A DNA stretch of 64,000 nucleotides from Larkinella arboricola (GCF_003259745.1 NZ_QLMC01000004.1:620001-684000); one strand, 5' to 3'; positions 51,474 to 60,127 are shown, numbered from the stretch's first letter. Translations and numbers: made by a program. Notes: generated from the letters alone by a model not told the origin.

Positions 51474-53468
51474 ATGGCTAAACGTACGACAAAAAACCAA
51501 TCCACTTCTCCGGAAGCAACACCGGAAACGCAAGTAACTGTGCAAACTTCGGCACAGCCGGAAAACTGGTCCTACAGTCGGCTTACCGATTTTGACATCT
51601 ATCTTTTCCGGGCCGGCAAACACACCCGATTATACGAAAAGCTGGGCTCGCATGTGGTGGAGGTAAACGGCGTTGTCGGTACGTATTTTGCCGTCTGGGC
51701 ACCGGCCGCCCGGTATGTGTCGGTGATCGGGAATTTCAATGGCTGGAACAAAGGCAACCACCCACTAAAGGTTCGCTGGGATAGTTCGGGCATCTGGGAG
51801 GGGTTTGTTCCGCACATTGGCCGGGGTGAAATTTACAAATATGCCATTACCCACGAAAGTGGCCGCGAACTTGAAAAAGGCGATCCGTTTGCACTCTGGT
51901 GGGAAACTCCGCCCCAAACGGCTTCGATTGTCTGGGATACCTGGTACGAGTGGAAAGACGATTACTGGATGCGCAACCGGGGTAAATTCAACGCCCTCAA
52001 CAAGCCCATGTCGGTGTACGAAGTGCATCTGAATTCGTGGCGCCGGGACCCATCCAACCCCGAGCGGCAGTTATCGTATGGCGAGATTGCGGATGCGCTG
52101 GTGCCCTACGTCAAAGAAATGGGCTTCACCCACATCGAATTTATGCCCGTCATGGAGCACCCGTACGATCCGTCATGGGGCTATCAGATAACCGGTTATT
52201 TTGCGCCGACCAGCCGTTTTGGCACGCCCCAGGACTTCATGAAGCTGATTGAACGGCTACACGAGGAAAATATCGGGGTGTATCTGGATTGGGTGCCTTC
52301 CCACTTTCCGGGCGATGCGCACGGCCTCTACGAATTCGACGGTTCGCACGTGTACGAACACCCTGACGTCCGGAAGGGCTATCACCCCGACTGGAAAAGC
52401 TATATTTTCAATTACGGGCGCAACGAAGTTCGGGCGTTTCTGCTCAGTAATGCCCTGTTCTGGCTGGACCGGTTTCATGCCGACGGCTTACGGGTGGATG
52501 CCGTTGCCTCCATGCTGTACCTCGATTACTCACGGAACCACGGCGAGTGGGAGCCAAACGTCTTCGGTGGGCGGGAAAATCTGGAGGTCATTTCGCTTTT
52601 TCAGGAACTCAATGAAGCGGTTTACAAAGAATTCCCGGATGCCCAGACCATCGCCGAAGAATCAACGGCTTTTCCGGGCGTGACGCGCCCTACTTATACC
52701 GGCGGGCTGGGCTTTGGTATGAAGTGGATGATGGGCTGGATGAACGACACGCTGCGGTATTTCCAGCGCGATCCGTATTACCGCCGTTGGCATCAGGACG
52801 AACTGACGTTCAGTGCGGTGTATGCTTTTTCCGAAAACTTTATGCTGCCGTTTTCCCACGACGAAGTGGTATACGGGAAGAAGTCGCTGGTGAGTAAAAT
52901 GCCGGGCGACGAATGGCAACGGTTTGCCAACCTGCGGCTTTTGTATACCTATATGTTTACGCACCCCGGCACCAAGCTGTTGTTTATGGGTAGCGAGTTT
53001 GGGCAAACGTCCGAATGGAAATTTGAAGGGAGTCTGGACTGGCACCTGCTGGAGCACGCCCCCCACCAGGGGATGCAGGATTGCATGAAAGCCCTGAATA
53101 AACTTTACCGCAGTGAACCGGCGCTCTACGAATTGAGCTTTGTGCAGGAAGGCTTTGAATGGATTGATACGCTGGACCGCGAAAACGGCATCCTCATCTA
53201 CGCCCGCAAAGGCACCCGTATCAAAGAGCAGGTGATTATTATTCTGAACGTGACGCCGGTCCCCCAAACCGATTACCGGGTTGGCGTACCGCTGGAAGGT
53301 ACCTGGGTGGAGGTATTTAACAGCGACGATAAAGCCTTCTATGGCAGTGGGTTGCTGAATGAAAAACCGCTCGAATCAGAGCCGAAAACCTGGCATGGCC
53401 GTGCGGCTTCGGTGCAGGTTACCATTCCGCCCCTGGGAGCGGTGGTACTGAAATACCAGAACACGTAA
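51474..53468 (+). CDS. glgB: 1,4-alpha-glucan branching enzyme (GlgB)
   Basis: A 664-residue GH13_9 enzyme that makes alpha-1,6 branches. A short Ser/Thr-rich start is followed by the CBM48-type domain (FDIYLFRAGKHTRLYEKLG, YVSVIGNFNGWNKGNHPL). The barrel has LDWVPSHFPGDAHGL, the nucleophile Asp342 in GLRVDAVASMLYLDYS, and Glu395 in TIAEESTAFPGVTRP. A beta-rich C-domain closes it. This is the short form lacking the extra N1 domain of the E. coli enzyme. Together with GlgE and maltokinase it forms most of the trehalose-to-glucan route. A strong terminator follows. Confidence 0.95.
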   Translation: MAKRTTKNQSTSPEATPETQVTVQTSAQPENWSYSRLTDFDIYLFRAGKHTRLYEKLGSHVVEVNGVVGTYFAVWAPAARYVSVIGNFNGWNKGNHPLKVRWDSSGIWEGFVPHIGRGEIYKYAITHESGRELEKGDPFALWWETPPQTASIVWDTWYEWKDDYWMRNRGKFNALNKPMSVYEVHLNSWRRDPSNPERQLSYGEIADALVPYVKEMGFTHIEFMPVMEHPYDPSWGYQITGYFAPTSRFGTPQDFMKLIERLHEENIGVYLDWVPSHFPGDAHGLYEFDGSHVYEHPDVRKGYHPDWKSYIFNYGRNEVRAFLLSNALFWLDRFHADGLRVDAVASMLYLDYSRNHGEWEPNVFGGRENLEVISLFQELNEAVYKEFPDAQTIAEESTAFPGVTRPTYTGGLGFGMKWMMGWMNDTLRYFQRDPYYRRWHQDELTFSAVYAFSENFMLPFSHDEVVYGKKSLVSKMPGDEWQRFANLRLLYTYMFTHPGTKLLFMGSEFGQTSEWKFEGSLDWHLLEHAPHQGMQDCMKALNKLYRSEPALYELSFVQEGFEWIDTLDRENGILIYARKGTRIKEQVIIILNVTPVPQTDYRVGVPLEGTWVEVFNSDDKAFYGSGLLNEKPLESEPKTWHGRAASVQVTIPPLGAVVLKYQNT

Positions 53469-53476
53469 ATAACTCC

Positions 53477-53521
53477 GGCGCTTTTGCTGCGGCTAACCGC
53501 TATGGCAGCAAAAGCGCCTTT
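53477..53521 (+). terminator. Terminator after glgB
   Basis: Perfect 14-base inverted repeat GGCGCTTTTGCTGC (53477-53490) / GCAGCAAAAGCGCC (53505-53518), then TTT. Confidence 0.85.
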
Positions 53522-53555
53522 CCAAAACAAAATACGCGTTTTTTCAATTATCCGA

Positions 53556-53578
53556 TTAACTTTGCATTACAAAGTTAA
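53556..53578 (+). promoter_or_regulatory. -7 box TAACTTTG inside a 9-base palindrome
   Basis: TAACTTTG at 53557-53564 is an exact -7 consensus. With the next bases it forms the perfect inverted repeat TTAACTTTG / CAAAGTTAA around a 5-base spacer, 8 bases before ATG 53587. It could be an operator overlapping the promoter, or a structure at the very start of the transcript. Confidence 0.55.
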
Positions 53579-53586
53579 GTCACCTC

Positions 53587-54354
53587 ATGAGAAAAACAGT
53601 AACACTGCTATTTACCCTCATCTCTGCTGCCGCCTTCTCACAATCACCTACTTCCAGTCGTCTCAGCAGTGGCGTTGATGTCGGAGCCGCCTTTAAAAAA
53701 GATTACCTGGTTCCATCCATCACCTATTACGAAATGCTGAATCTGGATGCCAATCAGATTTTTTCCATTGGATGGACGGTAAAAGCCGGTGCTTTCTACG
53801 GCAGTAATCTGGAATACCTGACCGCTCCCGCCAAACTAACGCGCGAAAAAACGGGATTCCAGGCGCTGGGTGCTTCGCTGGTACCGGCAAACATCGATAC
53901 CATGCAGTTTGACCGGGTATCGGTTACTTCTGTCAATTTTGGATTGCGGGCTCAGGTGAAACTGGGACCCGTTGAAATAGGAGCCGGTACGGATCTGCTG
54001 GGAATAGCGTTCGGCAAAAACCGGGAAGGAAACTACAAGTCCAGCACGGGTACTTTTCAATACACCAACAAAAACAATGTAGTGGATACCGTTAGCTTTG
54101 TGAAATTTCCCCTCCAGTACGCCCAGCCCCAGCGTATCAACGCTCGTTTACTGGGTGATAACAACCGGGGAGCTTTATCCAGCGAAGTATACGTTCGATT
54201 ACGAGTTATGCGTCGGATGGGTATAAAGGCTGGTTATCAGTGGATTACTACCGAAATGCGAGCTAGTAATGAGAATCTTGAAAATGACAACCGACGTTTC
54301 CGCAACCGGGCGTCGATGACCTACGTAGCGTTGACCTTTCCCTTCTTTAAATAA
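53587..54354 (+). CDS. Small outer-membrane beta-barrel protein of unknown function
   Basis: A 255-residue protein with a signal peptide (1-19, ending AFSQ). The remainder has the strand pattern of a small outer-membrane barrel (GWTVKAGAFYGSN, VNFGLRAQVKLGPVEIGAG, MTYVALTFPFFK). The C-terminal Phe-Lys end and paired Tyr/Phe girdles fit. I cannot name a family. It has its own promoter box and a bidirectional terminator behind it, so it is a single-gene unit. Confidence 0.7.
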   Translation: MRKTVTLLFTLISAAAFSQSPTSSRLSSGVDVGAAFKKDYLVPSITYYEMLNLDANQIFSIGWTVKAGAFYGSNLEYLTAPAKLTREKTGFQALGASLVPANIDTMQFDRVSVTSVNFGLRAQVKLGPVEIGAGTDLLGIAFGKNREGNYKSSTGTFQYTNKNNVVDTVSFVKFPLQYAQPQRINARLLGDNNRGALSSEVYVRLRVMRRMGIKAGYQWITTEMRASNENLENDNRRFRNRASMTYVALTFPFFK

Positions 54355-54358
54355 AAGT

Positions 54359-54399
54359 CGGGTTGGAGAACCGACGGTTTGATCCGGTTCTCCAACCCG
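54359..54399. terminator. Bidirectional terminator between the barrel gene and the alpha-E gene
   Basis: Perfect 15-base inverted repeat CGGGTTGGAGAACCG (54359-54373) / CGGTTCTCCAACCCG (54385-54399) between facing stop codons. Confidence 0.88.
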
Positions 54400-54421
54400 T
54401 ACAGCCATTTTCTCTTCTTAA

Positions 54422-55384
54422 TTAAGCCTCTACCGGTTTCAGGCTGAAATAAACATCGTAAACGGCCTGAGCGGCTTCGTTTGTCCGGAGCTGGAACCGG
54501 TCAAGGTACTGGTGCAAACCCGTTTTAAAGAGTTCCGACGTTTCCGTGAATTCAATCTCCGACCGCAGCTTGCTCAGGGCTTTTTCCGCGTCGTTTTTAA
54601 AACCGTTGGTAATGATATTCCCCGAGATTTCGTACAGGGAAAGTTCGGCCTGCCGGATGCAGTGAGCGACCGACCGCGGAAAGAGCTTGTCCAGAATCAA
54701 AAACTCCACAATCGTCGAGGAACTGATCATTTTGTACTGCTGGCGGTACATGTTGTAGGCGCTGACTGATTTCAGCACGGCAGTCCAGATCATCAGGTCG
54801 AGCGTTGAACCCACCGCGTCGAGGTCGGGCAGGAGCGTAAAATATTTGACATCCAGAAAGCGGGACGTTTTGTCGGCCCGTTCCAGAAAACGACCCACGC
54901 GTCCGAAATGCCAGGCTTCGTTCCGCGTGACGGTGCAGTCAATCACCCCATAAAACTGCTGACAACCGTTTTTAACGTTGATCAAAAAATCCTGTAACCG
55001 GTTCAGGTTCGATTGCCCCTTGGTGGTGGTGTCCCGCACGCGCAGATACAATTCGTTGATGTTCTCCCACATTTCCTTCGAAATGCTTTCCCGAATTGTG
55101 CGGGCGTTCTCACGGGCGTTGTTGAGGCAACTGACAATCGAATTCGGGTTCCGTTTGTCAAACGTCATGAAATCAATGACATTTTCACGGGTTGGTTCCT
55201 GGTAATAGTTATAAAACAGATAGTTATCGGCAGTGGCAATCAGCAACGGTTCCCATTGCTCGTCAACGTTAGGCGGCAAATCCAGAGCCAGGTTAAAATT
55301 AACACTCATAAAACGGGAATAATTATCGGCCCGTTCGATGTAGCGGTTCATCCAATAAATAGAATTTGCAACACGGCTTAACAT
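54422..55384 (-). CDS. Alpha-E domain protein
   Basis: A 320-residue, nearly all-helical protein of the alpha-E family (DUF403). The N-terminus MLSRVANSIYWMNRYIERADNYSR is the family signature; RFLERADKTSRFLDVKYF at about 170 is its repeat. Alpha-E genes usually sit with a circularly permuted ATP-grasp enzyme and a transglutaminase-like protease, thought to make and cut amide bonds in small peptides or amines. None of these partners is in the window, so here it is an orphan. The start is fixed by the conserved N-terminus. Confidence 0.88.
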   Translation of the reverse strand: MLSRVANSIYWMNRYIERADNYSRFMSVNFNLALDLPPNVDEQWEPLLIATADNYLFYNYYQEPTRENVIDFMTFDKRNPNSIVSCLNNARENARTIRESISKEMWENINELYLRVRDTTTKGQSNLNRLQDFLINVKNGCQQFYGVIDCTVTRNEAWHFGRVGRFLERADKTSRFLDVKYFTLLPDLDAVGSTLDLMIWTAVLKSVSAYNMYRQQYKMISSSTIVEFLILDKLFPRSVAHCIRQAELSLYEISGNIITNGFKNDAEKALSKLRSEIEFTETSELFKTGLHQYLDRFQLRTNEAAQAVYDVYFSLKPVEA

Positions 55385-55388
55385 AAAT

Positions 55389-55396
55389 CAAAATTA
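55389..55396 (-). promoter_or_regulatory. -7 box TAATTTTG directly before the alpha-E start
   Basis: Exact TAnnTTTG on the minus strand, 4 bases from ATG 55384. If used, the transcript would start at or near the A of the ATG, that is, leaderless. Chance in this A/T-rich stretch cannot be excluded. Confidence 0.4.
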
Positions 55397-55492
55397 TATA
55401 TGGAGTATAATCACGTAAATATATAGTTTTATCTGAAAAAAGATTGAATACCGAAATTATGGTATAACGGCTAAAACTGTCGGATCTCTGGC

Positions 55493-55500
55493 TATTTTTG
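55493..55500 (+). promoter_or_regulatory. -7 box TATTTTTG of the NIPSNAP gene
   Basis: Exact TAnnTTTG match 25 bases before ATG 55526. Confidence 0.5.
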
Positions 55501-55525
55501 TACTTTCTCCATTAAACGCTTACCC

Positions 55526-56299
55526 ATGAAAAAATTTTTGTTAACCTGTAGCCTTATTGTAACTGCATTGAGTTTTGCTGTCGCTAATTCAGACCCAAAG
55601 CCGGAGACAGCCGCTGAGCCAAACCGCTTCTATGAAATGCGGATTTATTACCCAACACCCGGTAATTATGAAGCCATTGTGGATCGTTTCCGGAAATACA
55701 CCTGCCGCATTTTCGAAAAACACGGCATGACCAATGTAGGATATTGGTTACCAACCGACGCTTCTCAGGAAAAGATTATTTACATCCTTTCTTACCCGAG
55801 CCGCGAAGCCCGTGATGCGTCCTGGAAAGCGTTTGGCAGTGACCCTGAATGGAAGGAAGTGGTCGCCAAAACTGAAGCGAATGGCAGAATCGTTGCGAAA
55901 GTCGATCAGATTTTTATGACCGAAGCCGAAATTTCACCCAAAATCAAAGCGGTTAAAAAACCGGGTCGGGTGTTCGAACTGCGGACGTACTCAGCGGCCC
56001 CCGGCAAGCTGAACGATCTGATTGCCCGCTTTAAAAACCACACGGTCAACCTGTTTAAGAAGCACGGTATGACCAACATCGGCTATTGGCTGACGACGCA
56101 GCCGGACGAAACCGGGCAGTCGAAACTGGTGTACATTCTGTCGCACCCCAGCGAAGCCGAAGGAAAGAAACATTTCGATGAATTTCGCACAGACCCGAAA
56201 TGGGTGAAAGCGAAAGCCGAGTCGGAGAAAAACGGTCCGCTGACGACGAAAGTAGAGTCGGTGTACATGAAACCGACGGATTACTCGCCGATTCAATAG
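55526..56299 (+). CDS. Secreted double-NIPSNAP domain protein
   Basis: A 257-residue protein with a signal peptide of about 20 residues. Two NIPSNAP (dimeric alpha/beta-barrel) domains follow: residues 30-140 with FYEMRIYYPTPGNYEAIVDR and HGMTNVGYW, and 150-255 with VFELRTYSAAPGKLNDLI and HGMTNIGYW. NIPSNAP domains are known from mitochondrial and bacterial proteins of unclear function; some bind small molecules. A secreted form with two domains is common in Bacteroidota. It is a single-gene unit with its own promoter box. Confidence 0.88.
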   Translation: MKKFLLTCSLIVTALSFAVANSDPKPETAAEPNRFYEMRIYYPTPGNYEAIVDRFRKYTCRIFEKHGMTNVGYWLPTDASQEKIIYILSYPSREARDASWKAFGSDPEWKEVVAKTEANGRIVAKVDQIFMTEAEISPKIKAVKKPGRVFELRTYSAAPGKLNDLIARFKNHTVNLFKKHGMTNIGYWLTTQPDETGQSKLVYILSHPSEAEGKKHFDEFRTDPKWVKAKAESEKNGPLTTKVESVYMKPTDYSPIQ

Positions 56300-56309
56300 C
56301 GAAAGACCA

Positions 56310-56373
56310 AAAAAGCGAAAGAGTGATCGCGCTGCCGGAACGTACCAGCGGAACGATCACTCTTTCGCTTTTT
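56310..56373. terminator. Bidirectional terminator after the NIPSNAP gene
   Basis: Perfect 20-base inverted repeat, left arm 56310-56329 and right arm 56354-56373, beginning with AAAAAGCG and ending CGCTTTTT, so a T run exists on both strands. It lies between two facing genes. Confidence 0.92.
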
Positions 56374-56386
56374 CTGATGAATAAAA

Positions 56387-57793
56387 TTAATGTTCTTCGT
56401 CGCGATCAAAGCCGTTGGTGGGCTGACGGCGGGGACGTAAACCGTTGACGGGACGTTGATTGGCGTACGTTTTGTCCGACGGCATCCGATCCTGATCGGA
56501 GGAGGAACGGGCTTTGGTGGCCAGGTTGGAGACGGAGAAATAACCGTTGCGAAACTGGTTATATTCTTCTTCGCTCATCGCCTGACGAGCGGCCATTCCT
56601 TTCTCATACCCGTCATTGTACGAAGCAATCCGGCTGTCGGTACGGGCCAGTTTATGATCTTCCAGCAACTGGTCAATTTCGTTTGTAAGCTGTTGTTTGC
56701 GTTGCCGCAGTTCGTCGAGCGAGGGCAACACATCCAGTTCATGCTCCATGATGTTTTTCTGCGTCAGGTGCTTTGCTACTTCCTGCTGCGCTGCCTGATG
56801 CTGTTTATCCAGCTTTTTACGCCGACGTCGCAATCGCCACAGGCGCGGATCGGCCTGGAGCCAGCGAAACCAGAATTTCTGCAAGACCGGCAAGCCGATG
56901 CCTAAACAAACCGCCCCCGCCAGGGCAAACAGCACCCCACTCAGCACAAACGACAACAAGGCCCACGGGCTGTTGACCAACTGAAGATTCAGTTCGTCGG
57001 ATTGTTGAAGCTGTTGTTCAATGCGCTGCAATACCTTCTGATCAGCCACCGGATTGGGGTTGGCCGGGTCGAGGGGCGTCGCGTTTAACTGAATATTCTT
57101 AATGCTTTTGTTGATGGCTTCCTTGAGCTTATCGGTGCGGTAGGCGTCGTACCGGAACCAGCCCAGAATCACCAGCGTAACCACCGAGAGGATCGCCAGC
57201 CCTATTTTAAACCAGCCGTAGCGTTTGGTGGCTTCGGGCGACGAATTGGAGAGATACGGTTCTTCCACCAGCCGGTCGTAAGCCGGTTTGAGCAGGATGG
57301 AAACCATCGCCAGACCCACCGCAAACATCCAGGCTTCGGTGTTGTTGCGAATATTAAGGGCATAAGCAACGATTTCGTGCGAGATAATCAGGTCACCGGC
57401 CACAAAAGAGATACCGGCGGCTACGAAGATCAGACCGGCAAACAGCGAGTATTCCGAAGCCGAGTTTTGCCGCCGTTCTTTCAGCTTCTGGCGTTCGTCC
57501 TCAACAGCTTTGATTTCAGCTTCGAGGTGCTCAACGCCTTTGCCCGCCAGCGTCGTCTGCATGATGTGATCCTGCAACCGGTCATAAGCCGAACGGCGCT
57601 GAGCGGTGGTATCCGCTAACTGCTTGTCAATCTGCCGGATTTCGTCGCGCTTGTGCTCAACGCGTTCTCTGATCCATTCGTCGTTGACCTGGCTCGACAG
57701 ATACCCTTCGTAATTCTGGCGGTCGGTGCCTTCGATTCCACTGGTATATCCGTGCTCAAAATCCTGGCTGTTCCCTGGCTGTTGTTCATTCAT
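56387..57793 (-). CDS. Coiled-coil inner-membrane protein of unknown function
   Basis: A 468-residue protein. Residues 40-110 are a coiled coil (RDEIRQIDKQLADTTAQRR..., VEHLEAEIKAVEDERQKLK). Four hydrophobic segments follow: near 118-136, 150-165, 195-212 and 278-305. A second coiled coil lies at 325-400 (RRRRKKLDKQHQAAQQEVAK, LRQRKQQLTNEIDQLLED). The tail is polar and Arg/Pro-rich. I do not recognise a family; a scaffolding or envelope-stress role would fit the shape but is speculative. Its gene is isolated, with 209 bases to the permease upstream. Confidence 0.65.
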   Translation of the reverse strand: MNEQQPGNSQDFEHGYTSGIEGTDRQNYEGYLSSQVNDEWIRERVEHKRDEIRQIDKQLADTTAQRRSAYDRLQDHIMQTTLAGKGVEHLEAEIKAVEDERQKLKERRQNSASEYSLFAGLIFVAAGISFVAGDLIISHEIVAYALNIRNNTEAWMFAVGLAMVSILLKPAYDRLVEEPYLSNSSPEATKRYGWFKIGLAILSVVTLVILGWFRYDAYRTDKLKEAINKSIKNIQLNATPLDPANPNPVADQKVLQRIEQQLQQSDELNLQLVNSPWALLSFVLSGVLFALAGAVCLGIGLPVLQKFWFRWLQADPRLWRLRRRRKKLDKQHQAAQQEVAKHLTQKNIMEHELDVLPSLDELRQRKQQLTNEIDQLLEDHKLARTDSRIASYNDGYEKGMAARQAMSEEEYNQFRNGYFSVSNLATKARSSSDQDRMPSDKTYANQRPVNGLRPRRQPTNGFDRDEEH

Positions 57794-58002
57794 ATGCGTT
57801 CAGTTTCAGGCCGTTCGTTAACCTACCCAAATGGCCTGTTAGTTTTCAACGATTTCCATTACTTCTCCTTCGTACATTCTGAACCATATACAGCTTTCAG
57901 GGCGTTGGTTACCGTCGTTTCAATTACTTTGGTACAAAACCGGTTTAACCACGATAATATTGTTTAACAAACGGTATTTATGAATGGTTCGAACGCATCA
58001 AG

Positions 58003-59361
58003 TTAGCGAATGACTGAAGAACCGGCTCCCCGAACACCAATCATCCGAAAGAGGAGCAACGAAACCGCCAGCAGGGCAGCGAACAGCAAACTCAGCCCAA
58101 TATTATAATAAATAATGGCAATCAGGCAAACCACGGACAAAATGAGGGCAATAGCCGGAACGTAAGGGTAGAGTGGAGCCACAAACGGGCGTTGCAGGTC
58201 GGGTTCTTTTTTACGCAGCTGGAACAGACTTACCATGCTGCTGATGTACATAATAACCGCTCCAAGGGCCGACAGGATAATGATTTCGCCGGTAGTGCCG
58301 GAAAATAAGGCCAGAAAACCGACAAGACCGCCCACAATCAGCGCCCAGTGTGGGGTTTGGAAACGACGGTTCACCTGAGCCAGAAAACCGGGCAGATACC
58401 CGCTGCGGGCGAGGGCAAAAATCTGACGGGAGTACCCAATGGTGTTGCAGTGAAAGGAGGCAATCAGACCAAACAGACCCAGACTGGCAAAGATTTTCGA
58501 CCACGGACTGGTACGACCCAGCACCATCGCCAGCGTTTCGGGCAGGGGGTAATCGATTTCGCTCAGCAGCCGCCAGTCACCGGCTCCGGCGGTCAGGAGC
58601 ATGGTGCCGAGGGCCAGCACCACCAGCGTTCCGATGCTGAGCAGGTAGCCGCGGGGAATGGTTTTATTCGGGTTTTTTACTTCTTCGGCTACCATCGCAA
58701 CACCTTCAATGGCCAGATAAAACCAGATGGCAAACGGCAGGGCCGCAAACACCCCGCCTGCTCCGAATGATTCGTTGTGGGCCACTACGTTTTTAACTTC
58801 AAAGGCGGGCATCACCAGCAGCATGAACACCACCAGTTCCACCACCGCCAGCGCGGTAACGATCATTGAGAAATTCGCGGATTCCTTAATACCGAGAATA
58901 TTGATGGTGATAAAAACGACGTAAGTGGCTACGGCCACCCCCAGCACGGGCAGCTCCGGATTGAGAAAATTGGCGTAGGCGCCCAGGGCGGCTGCAATGG
59001 CGGGCGGGGCCATCAGAAAGTCGACGAGCGTAGCAAAACCGGCAATAAAAGCCGCCGTTGACCCGAAAGCGCGGTTGGCGTAGGTGAACGGGCCACCCGC
59101 GTCGGGAATGGAAGTGGTGAGTTCGGTATAACTGAAAATAAACGCCAGATACATGACCGTGACCAGCAGCGTGGCCACCAGAAAACCGATGGTTCCGGCA
59201 ACGGCCCAACCATAATTCCAGCCGAAGTATTCGCCCGAAATCACCATGCCGACGGCAATGGACCACAATTGGGCCGTCGTGATTACTTTCCGTAAACCGG
59301 GTTGACCTGCCGATTCGCCCGCGCGAATCGGTGCAGAGCCCATAGGAGACTCAACCATCAT
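58003..59361 (-). CDS. Amino-acid/polyamine/organocation permease, ethanolamine-permease-like
   Basis: About 452 residues from ATG 59361 (adjacent ATG 59358 equally possible). Twelve hydrophobic segments are visible. The N-terminal GMVISGEYFGWNYGW and the following SIPDAGGPFTYANRAFGS are typical of the ethanolamine permease branch (TIGR00908-type) of the APC superfamily; LPFAIWFYLAIEGVAMVAEEV is in TM6. EutB/EutC genes, which often neighbour such carriers, are not in the window, so the substrate stays open (ethanolamine or an amino acid). It is separated from the gene upstream by a terminator. Confidence 0.85.
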   Translation of the reverse strand: MMVESPMGSAPIRAGESAGQPGLRKVITTAQLWSIAVGMVISGEYFGWNYGWAVAGTIGFLVATLLVTVMYLAFIFSYTELTTSIPDAGGPFTYANRAFGSTAAFIAGFATLVDFLMAPPAIAAALGAYANFLNPELPVLGVAVATYVVFITINILGIKESANFSMIVTALAVVELVVFMLLVMPAFEVKNVVAHNESFGAGGVFAALPFAIWFYLAIEGVAMVAEEVKNPNKTIPRGYLLSIGTLVVLALGTMLLTAGAGDWRLLSEIDYPLPETLAMVLGRTSPWSKIFASLGLFGLIASFHCNTIGYSRQIFALARSGYLPGFLAQVNRRFQTPHWALIVGGLVGFLALFSGTTGEIIILSALGAVIMYISSMVSLFQLRKKEPDLQRPFVAPLYPYVPAIALILSVVCLIAIIYYNIGLSLLFAALLAVSLLLFRMIGVRGAGSSVIR

Positions 59362-59394
59362 GTAAATGAAAAAAGAAGTGGGAAAAGTGCTAAT

Positions 59395-59429
59395 AACCAA
59401 CCCGATACGGCCAGGATTCGGGTTGGGTT
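59395..59429 (-). terminator. Terminator of the yggS operon
   Basis: On the minus strand AACCCAACCCGA and TCGGGTTGGTT pair with one bulged base, and TTATTAG follows. It is located 24 bases after the stop at 59453. Confidence 0.75.
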
Positions 59430-59452
59430 CTAAATAAAAGTCATTCCGGGGA

Positions 59453-60118
59453 TTAATCCAAGAAAACCTGTTTCAGCACCGCCCACAATTTGCGTTTCAG
59501 TTTCTGGTCGGCTTCAATGGCGGAGAGAGGGTCAGCCAGCAGGAAGGTGATACCAAAAATCCGGATGGGCTGGTAACGGTCCATCTGAATGTTCAGGTGA
59601 ATGGTTTTGAACGGAACCCCAAAGGAAATAAAGTGGTGGAGCGTCTTGTTTTCCAGAACCGCGTGAAAATCCACCAGACCGGATCCGGCCAGGTTCAGCA
59701 TATCCACGTCGTTCAGGCTCAGATTAATGGCTTTCAGGATGTTTTCCAGGAAAATCAGTTCGCCGGGCATCAGTTCCTCGTCGATCAACAGCAGCACTTT
59801 AGGTTTCTCGGCTGCGGGTTGTGGAGCGGGCGTTTCGACAACCGCAAGCGGGGCAGGAGCCACTACGGGTTCGGGTGCCGGAAAGGGCTCCGGGGCTGGC
59901 TCCGGTTCCGGCGCTAAAATGGGCTGTTGAGCTTGGGGAAGAAGGGGTTCTACGACACTTTCGGCAATGGTTTGCTCCACTACGGGCTGCTCCGCCACGG
60001 GCTCGGGCAGAACGATGGGGGCAGCCGGCTGAGACGGTTTCCGGATAATCGGTTCCGGGTCCGCCGTCTGATACAGCGTGTCCTGCCCAAAAAGATAGTG
60101 GTAAGCGTTTTTTTTCAT
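59453..60118 (-). CDS. Protein of unknown function with Pro/Glu/Val/Ala-rich linker
   Basis: A 221-residue protein in two parts. Residues 25-105 are low complexity, rich in Pro, Glu, Val and Ala (repeats such as PEPEPAPEPFPAPEP). Residues 107-221 form a folded domain (VLLLIDEELMPGELIFLENI, LADPLSAIEADQKLKRKLW). The closing strand-helix pattern, with its LKxxLW motif, reminds me of the DNA polymerase III psi (HolD) fold, but this is weak and not proven. It is the last gene of the yggS operon. The Pro-rich stretch is probably a flexible tether. Confidence 0.6.
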   Translation of the reverse strand: MKKNAYHYLFGQDTLYQTADPEPIIRKPSQPAAPIVLPEPVAEQPVVEQTIAESVVEPLLPQAQQPILAPEPEPAPEPFPAPEPVVAPAPLAVVETPAPQPAAEKPKVLLLIDEELMPGELIFLENILKAINLSLNDVDMLNLAGSGLVDFHAVLENKTLHHFISFGVPFKTIHLNIQMDRYQPIRIFGITFLLADPLSAIEADQKLKRKLWAVLKQVFLD

Positions 60119-60127
60119 GTTCCGTAC

